A DNA stretch of 64,000 nt. It comes from Halotalea alkalilenta DSM 17697. Its GTDB lineage: Bacteria; Pseudomonadota; Gammaproteobacteria; Pseudomonadales; Halomonadaceae. Of the stretch, positions 7,799 through 17,915 are shown piece after piece. The notes below the pieces were generated by a model. It saw only the letters and a program-made list of their open reading frames with translations. It made no database searches and was not told where the DNA came from. Numbering within the stretch: the first letter of the stretch is position 1; each line of letters opens with the position of its first letter. The DNA lies in NCBI RefSeq assembly GCF_000621205.1, contig NZ_KK211234.1, forward strand, positions 46,163 through 110,162. The letters are read 5' to 3'. The translations under genes and the position numbers were made by a program.

Positions 7799-9151
7799 CT
7801 ACTGGAGCAGCCGTCCTACCTCGAGCAGGATGAGTTCATTATCGTCCGCCAGATTGGGCTCGCGGCTGGATGAGAAGGGGAAGTTATTGTCGTTACCTAC
7901 GATGATATGGCGATCATCCACGACGTCGACATTCTCGATGGTAAAGAAGGGGAAGGTGAACCTCCCATCGTTCAACGGTTTGCGCGCCACCCCTTCTGGA
8001 TCGAGGATGTCCAGCAGGTCAACGTAGGCGCTTTTCTCGACAGGCTGTCCCACATCGGCGTCCGAGAAGTCGATCCGATAGATGCGCTTGAACCGCGCGA
8101 CGTTGCTGAAACACCCGCTAGTGGCTTCCCCTTGCGCGCATGCCCGATCGGCAGTGCCTTCGCCGTTGTCCCGTTCGATCACCAGTGCGGAGTCGGGATC
8201 GATCATATTGAAGTCACCGATGGCGTTGCCGTCGTCTTCCAGCACGTACTTCCAACTGCGCCCACTCCAGGCCCGACGCTCGACGTCGAATTCCAAAAGA
8301 TGCAGATAGCGCTTGCCGTGCTCTTTTTCGTACGCTTGCTCCGTCGCGTTCCAGAGCGCGCCCTCGAGCAGCGGATAGAGCTTCCGGCCATCTGGCGACG
8401 CCGCCATTCCCTCGAAGCCCTTCGAGCGCGAGACCTGGAAATCCAGTTCGCCATCCGGCGTGCCGGGCGATCTCCATCGGGGGCTGTCGGGGGAGCGCAC
8501 CACCTGGCCATCCACTTCGGTTTCGAATACCGCGACCACCTTGCCGTCCAGCTCGGCCTGGATCAGGAAAGGACCGAACTCATCGCCGATCCAAAGCCAG
8601 CCGCCGGCGAACTGGAAGCTTTCCGGATCGAAGTCACTGCCGGTGAGGTAGCGCTTCTCGCTACTCTCATTGACGATATGAAACGGGACTTTTCCATCCG
8701 GGTCGTGCAGGAACACGGTATCCAGGCGAGTGACCGAGCCGTCGTCGAAGTCGATCCGGTAATGGTTGAGATAGAGCATCGAGTCGGGGGAGTTGGCCTT
8801 GCTACCGAATCCGTTGTCGCTCAATACCCAGTAGGTACCGTCCGCCATCCTCTTGATCCCCGAGTGCCCCTGCAAAGGCTGGCCTTCGATCGGAAGGCCG
8901 TACCCCGTCGGACGGTCGGCGGACATACCCGGTACGCTGCCCAGCTCCATGACCCGCTCGGCGCCGGTGTACTTGCCGCTGATCCTCATGTCGTCGGGCG
9001 CATCCTGCGGAACTTCCAAACGAGCCTCCACCGGCAGGATCGCATGACCCGCCAGCACCGCCGATACCTGCTGCTGGGCGAGTGCCGCCCCGTTCAGCGC
9101 GAGCAGCAGACACCCAGTCGATAGCGCCAGGCCGTTCTTGATCGAGTCCAC
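7799..9151 (-). CDS. Secreted esterase-like/phytase-like beta-propeller protein (PF13449 type)
   Basis: An exported protein of 450 residues with a signal peptide ending at ALAQQQ (about residues 8-26). The body has the phytase-like domain pattern: GHSGIKRMADGTYWVLSDNGFGSK, then FDPESFQFAGGWLWIGDEFGPFL, and late FTIENVDVVDDRHIIVGNDNNFPFS. Proteins of this family are predicted to be propellers with phosphatase or esterase activity; the exact substrate is unknown. The start is a GTG at 9151, chosen because a full AAGGAGG lies six bases upstream and gives a normal signal peptide. It is transcribed away from betI, so the two share a promoter region. Confidence 0.82.
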   Translation of the reverse strand: MDSIKNGLALSTGCLLLALNGAALAQQQVSAVLAGHAILPVEARLEVPQDAPDDMRISGKYTGAERVMELGSVPGMSADRPTGYGLPIEGQPLQGHSGIKRMADGTYWVLSDNGFGSKANSPDSMLYLNHYRIDFDDGSVTRLDTVFLHDPDGKVPFHIVNESSEKRYLTGSDFDPESFQFAGGWLWIGDEFGPFLIQAELDGKVVAVFETEVDGQVVRSPDSPRWRSPGTPDGELDFQVSRSKGFEGMAASPDGRKLYPLLEGALWNATEQAYEKEHGKRYLHLLEFDVERRAWSGRSWKYVLEDDGNAIGDFNMIDPDSALVIERDNGEGTADRACAQGEATSGCFSNVARFKRIYRIDFSDADVGQPVEKSAYVDLLDILDPEGVARKPLNDGRFTFPFFTIENVDVVDDRHIIVGNDNNFPFSSSREPNLADDNELILLEVGRLLQ

Positions 9152-9302
9152 GTCTTCCCTCCTTGCTTGAGCAGTTCTCGGATCGGGGCGGAGAAATTGA
9201 TCCAAGCGGCACTATAGAAAGGCGGGGTGACAGCTTGATGTCGCCCACATCGGCGACCTTTCGGCGCTAGTCTATGGCCTTTCGCCAGCGGTCGATCTTT
9301 GT

Positions 9303-9332
9303 TGATTGATCGTTCAATATAGTTCTTATAGA
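9303..9332 (+). promoter_or_regulatory. Candidate betI promoter with overlapping BetI-like operator
   Basis: TTGATT (9303-9308) and TATAGA (9327-9332) are spaced 18 bases apart, like a sigma-70 promoter. An imperfect palindrome, ATTGATCGTTCAAT (9305-9318), overlaps the -35 element; its half sites (ATTGAT/ATTGAA) resemble the dyads reported for BetI. Choline-relieved self-repression of the operon is the expected regulation. Confidence 0.45.
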
Positions 9333-9386
9333 CTAATGGCCAACGCGGTCGATGCCGAGGCGTCGCCGCGAGCCAGGAGAAACACG

Positions 9387-9977
9387 ATGCCCAAGGTCGG
9401 CATGGAGCCCATCCGCCGCAAGCAGTTGATCGAAGCCACGTTGGTATCCATCGAAGAGCTCGGTCTCCACGACACCACCATCGTCAGGATCGCGCAGCGG
9501 GCGGGCGTCTCGGCTGGAATCATCAGCCACTACTTCGGCGGCAAGGACGGTCTGCTCGAAGCGACCATGCGGCACATCCTCAGCCAGCTGCGCGCAGCGG
9601 TGGCGAGCCGTCGCGCGCAGCTCGACGCAGAGGATGTGGAGGGGCACCTGGTTGCGATCATCGAGGGCAACTTCGATCGCACCCAGCTCAGCGAGTCGGT
9701 GATGAAGACCTGGCTTGCGTTCTGGGCCTCGAGCATGCACCGGCCGCAGCTCAAGCGGCTGCAGCGGGTCAATGATCGCCGGCTGTATTCGAATCTTTGC
9801 CATCAGTTCAACCGCGAACTGCCCCTCGACCAGGCACGCGATGCCGCTCGCGGGCTGGCCGCGATGATCGATGGGCTATGGCTTCGCGGCGCGCTGATGC
9901 CGGAGCGCTTCGATGTCGATGCCGCGGTCCGGATCGCGCGCCGCTATGCCTACGACTGCTTGCATCGCAAGCCGTGA
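9387..9977 (+). CDS. betI: TetR-family choline-responsive repressor BetI
   Basis: A DNA-binding repressor of 196 residues that controls choline-to-glycine-betaine genes. It opens with the BetI signature [17 protein letters not shown], then a TetR helix-turn-helix (about residues 25-52) including [29 protein letters not shown]. The C-terminal half keeps the BetI pattern around [21 protein letters not shown]. The ATG at 9387 follows AGGAGAAACACG. It is the first gene of betIBA, with betB 44 bases downstream. A palindromic candidate operator lies upstream. BetI normally represses without choline and releases when choline is present. Confidence 0.95.
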   Translation: MPKVGMEPIRRKQLIEATLVSIEELGLHDTTIVRIAQRAGVSAGIISHYFGGKDGLLEATMRHILSQLRAAVASRRAQLDAEDVEGHLVAIIEGNFDRTQLSESVMKTWLAFWASSMHRPQLKRLQRVNDRRLYSNLCHQFNRELPLDQARDAARGLAAMIDGLWLRGALMPERFDVDAAVRIARRYAYDCLHRKP

Positions 9978-10021
9978 CCGCCAAGGCACCACCGCACACA
10001 CGAACACCAGGGAGTCGCCCC

Positions 10022-11491
10022 ATGAGCAGCCTGCCGCCTCTTCAGCTCTACATCGATGGTCAGCTGGTCGATGCCACCTCCGGCCGGACCTTCGAGACGA
10101 TCAATCCGGCCACCGGCGAACTCCTCGCCGAGGTCCAGGAGGCATCGCAGGCCGACGTCGATCGCGCAGTGGCAGCCGCCCGGCGCGGCCAGCGGGTCTG
10201 GTCCTCGATGACCGCGATGGAGCGCTCGCGCATCCTGCGCCGCGCGGTGGACATCCTGCGCTCGCGCAACGACGAGCTGGCCCGGCTCGAGACGCTCGAC
10301 ACCGGCAAGGCGCTGGCCGAGACCCTAGCGGTGGACATCGTCACCGGCGCCGACGTGCTCGAGTACTTCGCCGGCCTCGCCACCGCGATCGAAGGCACCC
10401 AGCAGCCGCTGCGCGAAGATGCCTTCTTCTATACCCGCCGTGAGCCGATCGGTGTTTGCGGCGCGATCGGCGCGTGGAACTATCCGATCCAGATCGCCCT
10501 GTGGAAATCCGCTCCGGCGCTCGCCGCCGGCAATGCGATGGTGTTCAAGCCGAGCGAAGTCACACCGCTCAGCGCGATCGAACTGGCGAAGATCTATACC
10601 GAGGCCGGGGTGCCGGCGGGCGTGTTCAATGTGGTCCAGGGCGCGGGAGAGGTCGGCGCGATGCTCACCGCACACCCGGGAATCGACAAGATCTCGTTCA
10701 CCGGCGAGGTCGGTACCGGCAAGAAGGTGATGTCCGCCTCAGCCGCCTCGACGCTCAAAGAGGTGACCATGGAGCTGGGCGGCAAGTCTCCGTTCATCGT
10801 CTTCGCCGACGCCGATCTCGACCGCGCAGTGGACGCAGCGATGGTCGCCAACTTCTTCTCCACCGGCCAGGTCTGCACCAACGGTACCCGGGTATTCGTC
10901 GAACGCCCGGCGAAGGCGGCATTCGAAGCCAGGCTGCTCGAGCGGATGCGGCGGATCAAGGCCGGCGATCCGCTCGATGCCGCGACCAACTTCGGCCCGC
11001 TGGTGAGTTTCGAGCATATGGAGAAGGTGCTCGCCTACTTCGACCATGCCCAGGCCGATGGCGCGCGGCTGCTGACTGGCGGCGAGCGGATGCGCGAGGG
11101 CGCGCTCGCCGCCGGCGCCTTCGTCGCACCGACCGTCTACACCGACTGCACGGACGACATGCGCATCGTCCGCGAGGAGATCTTCGGCCCGGTGCTCTCG
11201 ATCCTCACCTTCGACGATGAAGAGGAAGTGATCCGCCGCGCCAACGATACCGAGTACGGACTCGCCGCCGGCGTCTTCACCGAGAGCCTCAACCGCGCCC
11301 ATCGGGTGATCCACCGTCTCGAAGCCGGTATCTGCTGGGTCAATACCTGGGGTGAGTCACCGGCGGAGATGCCGGTCGGCGGCTACAAGCAGTCGGGCGT
11401 CGGGTTCGAGAACGGTGCCGAGACGCTCAAGCACTTCACCAGGCACAAGTCGGTACTGATCGAGATGGGCCCCTTCCCCAGCGCGTTCTGA
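10022..11491 (+). CDS. betB: Betaine aldehyde dehydrogenase BetB
   Basis: Oxidises betaine aldehyde to the osmoprotectant glycine betaine with NAD(P)+ in the cytoplasm. It has 489 residues, the normal BetB length. The aldehyde dehydrogenase fold shows [21 protein letters not shown] (151-171), the cofactor loop FTGEVGTG (226-233), general-base Glu251 in MELGGKSP and catalytic Cys285 in GQVCTNGTR. The C-terminus holds [21 protein letters not shown], a BetB feature. The ATG at 10022 is taken as the start because the family N-terminus begins here; reading upstream would overlap betI. It is the middle gene of betIBA. Confidence 0.97.
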   Translation: MSSLPPLQLYIDGQLVDATSGRTFETINPATGELLAEVQEASQADVDRAVAAARRGQRVWSSMTAMERSRILRRAVDILRSRNDELARLETLDTGKALAETLAVDIVTGADVLEYFAGLATAIEGTQQPLREDAFFYTRREPIGVCGAIGAWNYPIQIALWKSAPALAAGNAMVFKPSEVTPLSAIELAKIYTEAGVPAGVFNVVQGAGEVGAMLTAHPGIDKISFTGEVGTGKKVMSASAASTLKEVTMELGGKSPFIVFADADLDRAVDAAMVANFFSTGQVCTNGTRVFVERPAKAAFEARLLERMRRIKAGDPLDAATNFGPLVSFEHMEKVLAYFDHAQADGARLLTGGERMREGALAAGAFVAPTVYTDCTDDMRIVREEIFGPVLSILTFDDEEEVIRRANDTEYGLAAGVFTESLNRAHRVIHRLEAGICWVNTWGESPAEMPVGGYKQSGVGFENGAETLKHFTRHKSVLIEMGPFPSAF

Positions 11492-11655
11492 TCGCAGCCC
11501 GGCCCGAGCGCCGCCGAGCGGCGCCCACTCCATATCGTTGCGGCCCGCGCGGCCCGGTTTCCATGACATCCAGCGCCGACGGACGACATCCCCCTCGGAT
11601 GGGGTCGACGAACCACGCAAGGCGCCGTCGCCCGAGACAAGGAGTAGACAGACAG

Positions 11656-13356
11656 ATGGCAACCCAACCGATTCGAGAATTCGACTACGTCATCGTCGGC
11701 GCGGGCTCGGCCGGCAACGTGCTCGCCGCTCGCCTGACCGAGGACCTGGAAGTCAGCGTGCTGCTGCTCGAAGCCGGCGGCCCCGACTATCGCCTCGACT
11801 TCCGCACCCAGATGCCTGCGGCGCTGGCCTTCCCGCTGCAAGGCAAGCGCTACAACTGGGCGTTCGAAACCGATCCCGAACCGCACATGGACAACCGCCG
11901 GATGGAGTGCGGGCGCGGCAAGGGACTCGGCGGCTCCTCGCTGATCAACGGCATGTGCTACATCCGTGGCAACGCGATGGACCTGGACAACTGGGCCGAG
12001 CAGCCCGGACTCGAGGATTGGAGCTACGCCGACTGCCTGCCCTACTACAAGAAGTCGGAGGGCCGCGACATCGGCGCCAACGACTATCACGGCGGCGACG
12101 GACCGGTATCGGTGACCACGTCCACAGTCGACGACCATCCGCTCAAACGCGCCTTCGTCGATGCCGCGGTGCAGGCCGGCTATGCCGAAACGGATGATCT
12201 CAATGGCTACCGCCAGGAAGGCTTCGGCCCGATGGACCGCACGGTGACCAAGCGGGGGCGTCGCGCCTCGACCGCGCGAGGCTACCTCGACCAAGCCAGC
12301 AAGCGCTCGAATCTGACCATCGAGACCCATGCCACCACCGACCGGGTGCTGTTCGAAGGCAAGCGCGCGACCGGCGTCGAGTACGACCGGCACGGCCAGC
12401 GCCAGCAGGTTCGCGCCCGCCGCGAAGTGCTGCTCTGCGCCGGCGCGATCGCCTCTCCCGCGATCCTGCAGCGATCCGGAGTGGGCGATCCGCAATGGCT
12501 GGCCGAGCTGGATATCCCGCTGGTCCATGCCCTCCCCGGGGTCGGCAAGAATCTCCAGGACCACCTGGAGATGTACATCCAGTACGAGTGCAAGCAGCCG
12601 ATATCGCTCTATCCCGCGCTGAAACTGTACAACCAGCCGAAGATCGGTGCGCAGTGGCTGTTCAACGGCACCGGGATAGGCGCCAGCAACCAGTTCGAGG
12701 CCGGTGGCTTCCTGCGCACCGACGAAGCCGAGCCCTGGCCCAACGTCCAGTATCACTTCCTGCCGATCGCGATCAGCTACAACGGCAAGAGCGCGGTGCA
12801 GGCACACGGCTTCCAGGCCCACGTCGGCTCGATGCGCTCGAAAAGCCGCGGACGGGTCAAGTTGCGCTCGCGCGACCCCGCGGCGGCACCGAGCATCCTG
12901 TTCAACTACATGAGCGATGCCCGCGACTGGGAGGAGTTCCGCTCGGCGATCCGGCTGACCCGGGAGATCATCAAGCAGCCGGCGATGGACCCTTACCGCG
13001 GCCGCGAGATCTCCCCCGGAGAGGACAAGCAGTCCGACGCGGAGCTGGACGCCTTCGTTCGCGCCCATGCCGAGACCGCCTACCATCCCTGCGGCAGCTG
13101 CCGGATGGGCAATGACGAGCTGGCCGTGGTCGACGGTGAGGGGCGTGTCCATGGGCTGGAGGCGCTGCGGGTGATCGATGCTTCCCTCATGCCGCTGATC
13201 ATCACCGGCAACCTCAACGCCACCACCATCATGATGGCGGAGAAGCTCGCCGACCGGGTACGCGGGCGCAAGCCGCTGGAAAAGAGCACCGTCGGCTACT
13301 ACAAAGCGCAGGCGATCGGCGAGACACGGGCAGACCTGAGTCCGGTGCCGAGCTGA
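11656..13356 (+). CDS. betA: Choline dehydrogenase BetA
   Basis: An FAD-dependent GMC-family oxidoreductase of 566 residues, probably attached to the inner membrane, that oxidises choline to betaine aldehyde for BetB. The dinucleotide fold GAGSAG lies at 15-20, the GMC signature [20 protein letters not shown] near 86-105, and the second signature [16 protein letters not shown] near 264-279. The C-terminal catalytic region contains [10 protein letters not shown] and [15 protein letters not shown], including the conserved His and Asn/His pair region. AAGGAG precedes the ATG at 11656. A 15-bp hairpin follows the stop. No BetT choline transporter gene is present beside the operon in this window. 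Confidence 0.96.
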   Translation: MATQPIREFDYVIVGAGSAGNVLAARLTEDLEVSVLLLEAGGPDYRLDFRTQMPAALAFPLQGKRYNWAFETDPEPHMDNRRMECGRGKGLGGSSLINGMCYIRGNAMDLDNWAEQPGLEDWSYADCLPYYKKSEGRDIGANDYHGGDGPVSVTTSTVDDHPLKRAFVDAAVQAGYAETDDLNGYRQEGFGPMDRTVTKRGRRASTARGYLDQASKRSNLTIETHATTDRVLFEGKRATGVEYDRHGQRQQVRARREVLLCAGAIASPAILQRSGVGDPQWLAELDIPLVHALPGVGKNLQDHLEMYIQYECKQPISLYPALKLYNQPKIGAQWLFNGTGIGASNQFEAGGFLRTDEAEPWPNVQYHFLPIAISYNGKSAVQAHGFQAHVGSMRSKSRGRVKLRSRDPAAAPSILFNYMSDARDWEEFRSAIRLTREIIKQPAMDPYRGREISPGEDKQSDAELDAFVRAHAETAYHPCGSCRMGNDELAVVDGEGRVHGLEALRVIDASLMPLIITGNLNATTIMMAEKLADRVRGRKPLEKSTVGYYKAQAIGETRADLSPVPS

Positions 13357-13389
13357 TCCCTCCCGGCGCTCGCTTCGACACCGCTGCCG

Positions 13390-13430
13390 GCACCGACGCC
13401 GCCCCGGCTTCGCTTGGGCGGCGTCGGTGC
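13390..13430 (+). terminator. Hairpin after betA
   Basis: A perfect 15-bp stem (13390-13404 with 13416-13430) and an 11-base loop lie 33 bases after the betA stop. It lacks a run of T, so it may act as a Rho-assisted end or a 3' stabiliser of the bet transcript. Confidence 0.6.
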
Positions 13431-13602
13431 ATCTAGCGCAAGGCTGAAGCCAACCACCATCTCTGCGCAATCCCTCCTTACTCTGCCCACATTAAACCAG
13501 TACGCTTGAACACTAGCGGAATGGCACCGTGTCCCACGAGGCTCCCCAAGCCTGGCCAGTTTCCGCCCTCGCCCACCCGATCAAGGACGAGTCAACTCAC
13601 CG

Positions 13603-14808
13603 ATGAGAGAGTCCGCCGTTTCCCGCCGCCCGTTCTGGCTGGCGCTCGTGCTGAGCCTTTTGCTGCTTGCTGTGCTGCTCTACTACTGGTATCGCCCCTC
13701 CGCCGATACCGAATCCACCCCTGGGCCACGCGGTGCTGGTGCGACGATGACCAGTTCGGTCTCGACCATGCCGGCGAACCGCAGGGATTTCCCGGTCCAC
13801 GTATCGGCACTCGGCACCGTCGCCTCGCTCGCAAACGTCTCACTGCGGCCTCGCGTCGAGGGCACCCTGGAATCGATCGAGCTGGAGGAAGGCGAGCGGG
13901 TCAGCCGCGGCCAGGTGGTCGCCCGCATCGACGACCGCAGCTATCGCGCGGCGCTCGCCCAGGCTCGCGGCCAGCTGGCGCAGGACGAAGCCCAGCTGGC
14001 CACCGCCGAAGCCGATCTGGCTCGCTACCAGCGTCTCGGCAGCAGCAGCGCGATCGCCATCCAGGAGCTCGATACCCAGCGACAGCTGGTGCGCCAGTAC
14101 CAGGGCATGGTCGCCGCCGACCGTGCTGCGGTCGAAAGCGCCGAGGTCGATCTCAGCTACACGGTGCTCACCTCACCGGTCGACGGCGTGGTCGGCATTC
14201 GCAACGTCGATCCCGGCAACCTGGTGTCGAGCGGCGACACCGATCCGATCCTGACCATCACCCAGCTCGACCCGATCTCGGTGATCTTCTCGCTGCCTTC
14301 CCAGTACCGGGCCGAAATCGCCAGCCAGCTGGCCACCGGCATGCAGGTGGATATCTACACCAGCGGCGAGCGCCAGCACCTCGCCAGCGGCCAGCTCTCG
14401 AGCCTCGACAGCACGATCGACGTCGAGACCGGTACCCTGCGCATGCGCGCGCGATTCGACAATCCCAACGCCATGCTCTATCCGAACCAGTTCGTCAACG
14501 TGAGGCTGCAACTGGAGGTGCTGCCGGATGCGGTGGTGATCCCGGAAACCGCGCTGCAAACCGCCCAGGACGGACTCTTCGTCTACGTCGTCGACGACAA
14601 CCAGCGGGTCGAGCGGCGGGCGGTGACGATGGCCGCCAGCGGCTCGAGCTCAGTCGCTATCGCCAGCGGCCTCGAGCCGGGCGAACAGGTAGTGGTCGAC
14701 GGTGTCGACCGGCTGCGCACCGGCATGCAGGTCGAGGTGGTCAGCCATAGCCTGCCCGGCGAGCAGCCGGGCACGCAGCGCGCTTCTGGAGATGGCAGCG
14801 CCTCATGA
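13603..14808 (+). CDS. RND efflux periplasmic adaptor (MdtA/MuxA-like)
   Basis: A membrane-fusion protein of 401 residues linking RND pumps to an outer-membrane channel. One N-terminal membrane anchor (about 11-28) is followed by the lipoyl half-motif (RPRVEGTLESIELEEGERVSRGQ, about 83-105), an alpha-helical hairpin rich in Ala, Gln and Leu (about 118-165), the second lipoyl half (LTSPVDGVVGIRNVDPG) and a beta-barrel. The C-terminus keeps VIPETALQ and the membrane-proximal domain ending in GVDRLRTGMQVEVV. Its stop overlaps the next start in ATGA, so translation is coupled with the first pump. This order (adaptor plus two different RND pumps) is that of MdtABC and MuxABC. Confidence 0.9.
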   Translation: MRESAVSRRPFWLALVLSLLLLAVLLYYWYRPSADTESTPGPRGAGATMTSSVSTMPANRRDFPVHVSALGTVASLANVSLRPRVEGTLESIELEEGERVSRGQVVARIDDRSYRAALAQARGQLAQDEAQLATAEADLARYQRLGSSSAIAIQELDTQRQLVRQYQGMVAADRAAVESAEVDLSYTVLTSPVDGVVGIRNVDPGNLVSSGDTDPILTITQLDPISVIFSLPSQYRAEIASQLATGMQVDIYTSGERQHLASGQLSSLDSTIDVETGTLRMRARFDNPNAMLYPNQFVNVRLQLEVLPDAVVIPETALQTAQDGLFVYVVDDNQRVERRAVTMAASGSSSVAIASGLEPGEQVVVDGVDRLRTGMQVEVVSHSLPGEQPGTQRASGDGSAS

Positions 14809-17800
14809 ACCCGTCGCGCCCATTCATCCTCCGCCCGGTCGCCACTTCGCTGGTGATGCTGGCGATCCTGATCGCCGGCGTCCTCGGCTACCGGATGCTG
14901 CCCGTGGCCTCGCTGCCGGAGGTGGATTTCCCGACCATCCAGGTCACCACCCTCTATCCCGGCGCAGGCCCGCAGGTGATGCTCTCCAACGTCACCGCGC
15001 CGCTCGAGGACCAGCTCGGCGAGATCGCCGGGCTCGAGGACATGAAATCGACCAGCACCGGCGGTGCGTCGATTGTTACCCTGCGCTTCGCCCTCGACGC
15101 CGATCTCGGCGTCGCCGAGCAGGAAGTCCAGGCCGCGATCAATCAGGCCGAGTCGCTGCTGCCTTCCGACCTGCCGATGCCGCCGAGCTATCGCAAGGTC
15201 AACCCCGCCGACAGCCCGATCCTGACCCTCGCGGTCACTTCCGATTCACTGCCGCTGACCCGCCTCTACGATCTGATCGACACCCGCATCGCCCAGCGCC
15301 TCAGCCAGGTGCAGGGAGTCGGCCTGGTCAGCCTAGAAGGGGGCAACAAGCCGGCGGTGAGGGTCAAGGTCGACCCCCGCAAGCTCGCCGCTTTCGGTCT
15401 CGACCTTGAGAGCCTGCGCCAGGCGATCGATGCGGCCAACGTCAACCTCGCCAAGGGCAGCCTGTATGGGGCCTATCGCACCTTGAGCATCGACGCCAAC
15501 GACCAGCTCACCTCGGCGCAGGAATATCGCGAGCTGATCCTCAAGTACGCCAACGGCGCGGCGGTGAGACTCTCGGACGTCGCCGAGGTGAGTGAAGGGG
15601 CCGAGAACGCCTATCTCTCCGCCTGGGCCAACGACCGCCAGGCGCTGATCCTCAACGTTCAGCGCCAGCCCGGCGCCAACGTCATCGATGTGGTCGATGC
15701 GATCAATGCGCAGCTGCCTGCCCTGCGCGAGCAGCTACCCTCGAGCGTCGAGCTCGAGGTGTTGAGCGATCGCACCGAGACCATCCGCGCCTCGATCCAT
15801 GACGTCCAGTTCGAACTGATGCTGGCGATCTCCCTGGTGGTGATGGTCACCTTCCTGTTCCTGCGCAACCTCCGCGCCACCTTCATCCCCAGCCTCTCGG
15901 TGCCGCTGACCCTGGTCGGTACCTTCGGAGTGATGTACCTGGCCGGGTTCAGCGTCAACAACCTCACCCTGATGGCGTTGACCATCGCCACCGGTTTCGT
16001 GATCGACGACGCCATCGTGGTGCTGGAGAACATCGTCCGCCATCTCGAGCGCGGCAAGCCGCCGCTGCGCGCGGCGCTCGAGGGGTCGCGCCAGATAGTG
16101 TTCACCGTGATCTCGCTGACCATCTCGCTGATCGCGGTACTGATCCCGCTGCTGTTCATGGAGGACGTGGTCGGCCGCCTGTTCCGGGAATTCGCCCTGA
16201 CCCTGACCATCGCGATCCTGATCTCGGCGTTCGTCTCGCTGACCCTGACCCCGATGCTCTGCGCCAAGCTCTTGAGTTCGGTACCCGAGGAGCAGCGCGA
16301 GGCGTTCGAGCCGGGCCATCGCCCGGGGCTGTTCGGTGGTCTCGAGCGCGGCTACTCGCACGCACTCGACTGGGTGCTGCGTCACCAGCCGCTGACGCTC
16401 GCAGTGGCGATCGCGGCCTTCGGGGTCACCGCGCTGCTCTACATGCATATCTCCAAAGGGCTGCTGCCGCGCCAGGACACCGGTCTTCTACAGGGCATCA
16501 CCGACGCGAGCCAGAGCACCTCGTTCGAGGCGATGGCCGCACGCCAGCGGATGATCGAGCGGATCGTGCTCGCCGACCCGGCGGTGGAGAACGTCACTTC
16601 GATCATCGGCATCGACGGCACCAACGCGACGCTGAACTCCGGGCGGCTATCGATCACGCTGAAACCGATCGGCAGTCGTGATTCGGCCGACACGGTGGTC
16701 GCGAGGCTCGAACAGAAGAGCCGCAGCGTCGCCGGCATCAGCCTCTATCTCCAGCCGGTCCAGGAACTGGTGCTGGAAGACAGGGTCAGCCGCCAGCAGT
16801 ACCAGATGAGCCTCACCCATCCGGATCGCGCGATCCTCGACCGAGAAGTGGAAGCGCTGCTCAACCGGCTCAACGAGCACCAGGCGATCGATGTCGCCAC
16901 CAGCGACGTGCAGAACCAGGGCTCGGAGCTCTACCTGAGCGTCGACCGCGATACCGCGAGCCGCCTGGGCATCTCGATGAACGACATCGATGCGACGCTC
17001 TACAACGCCTTCGGCCAGCGGCTGGTCTCGACCATCTTCAGCCAGTCGACCCAGTATCGCGTGGTACTCGGCCTGGAAGATCGCTTCCAGGATGGGCCGC
17101 AGGCGCTCGAGCGGCTATACGTCAGCGCCTCCAGCGGTGCGCTGGTGCCGTTGACCAGCCTGGTCGAGATCGAACGTCGGAGCACGGCGCTGTCACTCTC
17201 GCGCGAGAACCAGCTGCCCTCGGCGCTGATCTCGTTCGACGTCGCGCCGGGCTACTCGCTCTCCGATGCCTTCAGCGCCATCGACCAGGCGAGCGAAGAG
17301 GCCCATTTGGACACCGACACGGTGCGCGAGTACCAGGGCGCAGCCTTGATCTATTCCCACTCGAACACCAGTACCCTGTGGCTGGTGCTGGCCGCAGTGG
17401 TCGCCGCCTACATCGTGCTCGGCGTGCTCTACGAGAGCTACATCCACCCGCTGACCATTCTCTCCACCCTGCCATCGGCTGCGATCGGCGCGCTGTTGGC
17501 GCTGATGGTCGGCGGACTCGAGCTCGGCATGGTCGGCATCGTCGGCGTGATCCTGCTGATCGGGATCGTGAAGAAGAATGCGATCATGATGATCGACTTC
17601 GCCCTCGACGCGCAGCGCAACGAGGGCCTGGTACCGTTCGACGCGATCTCGCGCGCCGCCCGGCTGCGTTTCCGCCCGATCATGATGACCACTTTCGCCG
17701 CGCTGCTCGGCGCGCTGCCATTGATGTTCGCCTCCGGCTACGGCGCCGAACTGCGCAAGCCGCTCGGCTTCGCACTGGTCGGCGGCCTGGCGCTGAGCCA

Positions 17801-17915
17801 GCTGCTCACCCTGTTCACCATCCCGGTGATCTATCTCTACTTCGAGCGGCTCTCGGCGCGCTGGCAGCGCTTCGTCGATAGAAAGCTGCCGCCGGCCGCA
17901 GAGGAAAGGCCGTGA
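14805..17915 (+). CDS. RND efflux pump permease subunit 1 (MdtB/MuxB-like)
   Basis: A proton-driven inner-membrane pump of 1036 residues with twelve membrane helices and two large periplasmic loops. The N-terminus follows the MdtB pattern FILRPVATSLVMLAILIAG and LPVASLPEVDFPTIQV. The proton-relay pair Asp-Asp is present in ATGFVIDDAIVVLENI (helix 4, near residue 400), and the helix 10 lysine in GIVKKNAIMMIDFAL. It starts inside the stop of the adaptor gene (ATGA) and overlaps the second pump in GTGA. Two different RND subunits usually form a mixed trimer in this family. Substrates cannot be read from sequence; relatives export bile salts, novobiocin and similar compounds. Confidence 0.93.
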   Translation: MNPSRPFILRPVATSLVMLAILIAGVLGYRMLPVASLPEVDFPTIQVTTLYPGAGPQVMLSNVTAPLEDQLGEIAGLEDMKSTSTGGASIVTLRFALDADLGVAEQEVQAAINQAESLLPSDLPMPPSYRKVNPADSPILTLAVTSDSLPLTRLYDLIDTRIAQRLSQVQGVGLVSLEGGNKPAVRVKVDPRKLAAFGLDLESLRQAIDAANVNLAKGSLYGAYRTLSIDANDQLTSAQEYRELILKYANGAAVRLSDVAEVSEGAENAYLSAWANDRQALILNVQRQPGANVIDVVDAINAQLPALREQLPSSVELEVLSDRTETIRASIHDVQFELMLAISLVVMVTFLFLRNLRATFIPSLSVPLTLVGTFGVMYLAGFSVNNLTLMALTIATGFVIDDAIVVLENIVRHLERGKPPLRAALEGSRQIVFTVISLTISLIAVLIPLLFMEDVVGRLFREFALTLTIAILISAFVSLTLTPMLCAKLLSSVPEEQREAFEPGHRPGLFGGLERGYSHALDWVLRHQPLTLAVAIAAFGVTALLYMHISKGLLPRQDTGLLQGITDASQSTSFEAMAARQRMIERIVLADPAVENVTSIIGIDGTNATLNSGRLSITLKPIGSRDSADTVVARLEQKSRSVAGISLYLQPVQELVLEDRVSRQQYQMSLTHPDRAILDREVEALLNRLNEHQAIDVATSDVQNQGSELYLSVDRDTASRLGISMNDIDATLYNAFGQRLVSTIFSQSTQYRVVLGLEDRFQDGPQALERLYVSASSGALVPLTSLVEIERRSTALSLSRENQLPSALISFDVAPGYSLSDAFSAIDQASEEAHLDTDTVREYQGAALIYSHSNTSTLWLVLAAVVAAYIVLGVLYESYIHPLTILSTLPSAAIGALLALMVGGLELGMVGIVGVILLIGIVKKNAIMMIDFALDAQRNEGLVPFDAISRAARLRFRPIMMTTFAALLGALPLMFASGYGAELRKPLGFALVGGLALSQLLTLFTIPVIYLYFERLSARWQRFVDRKLPPAAEERP

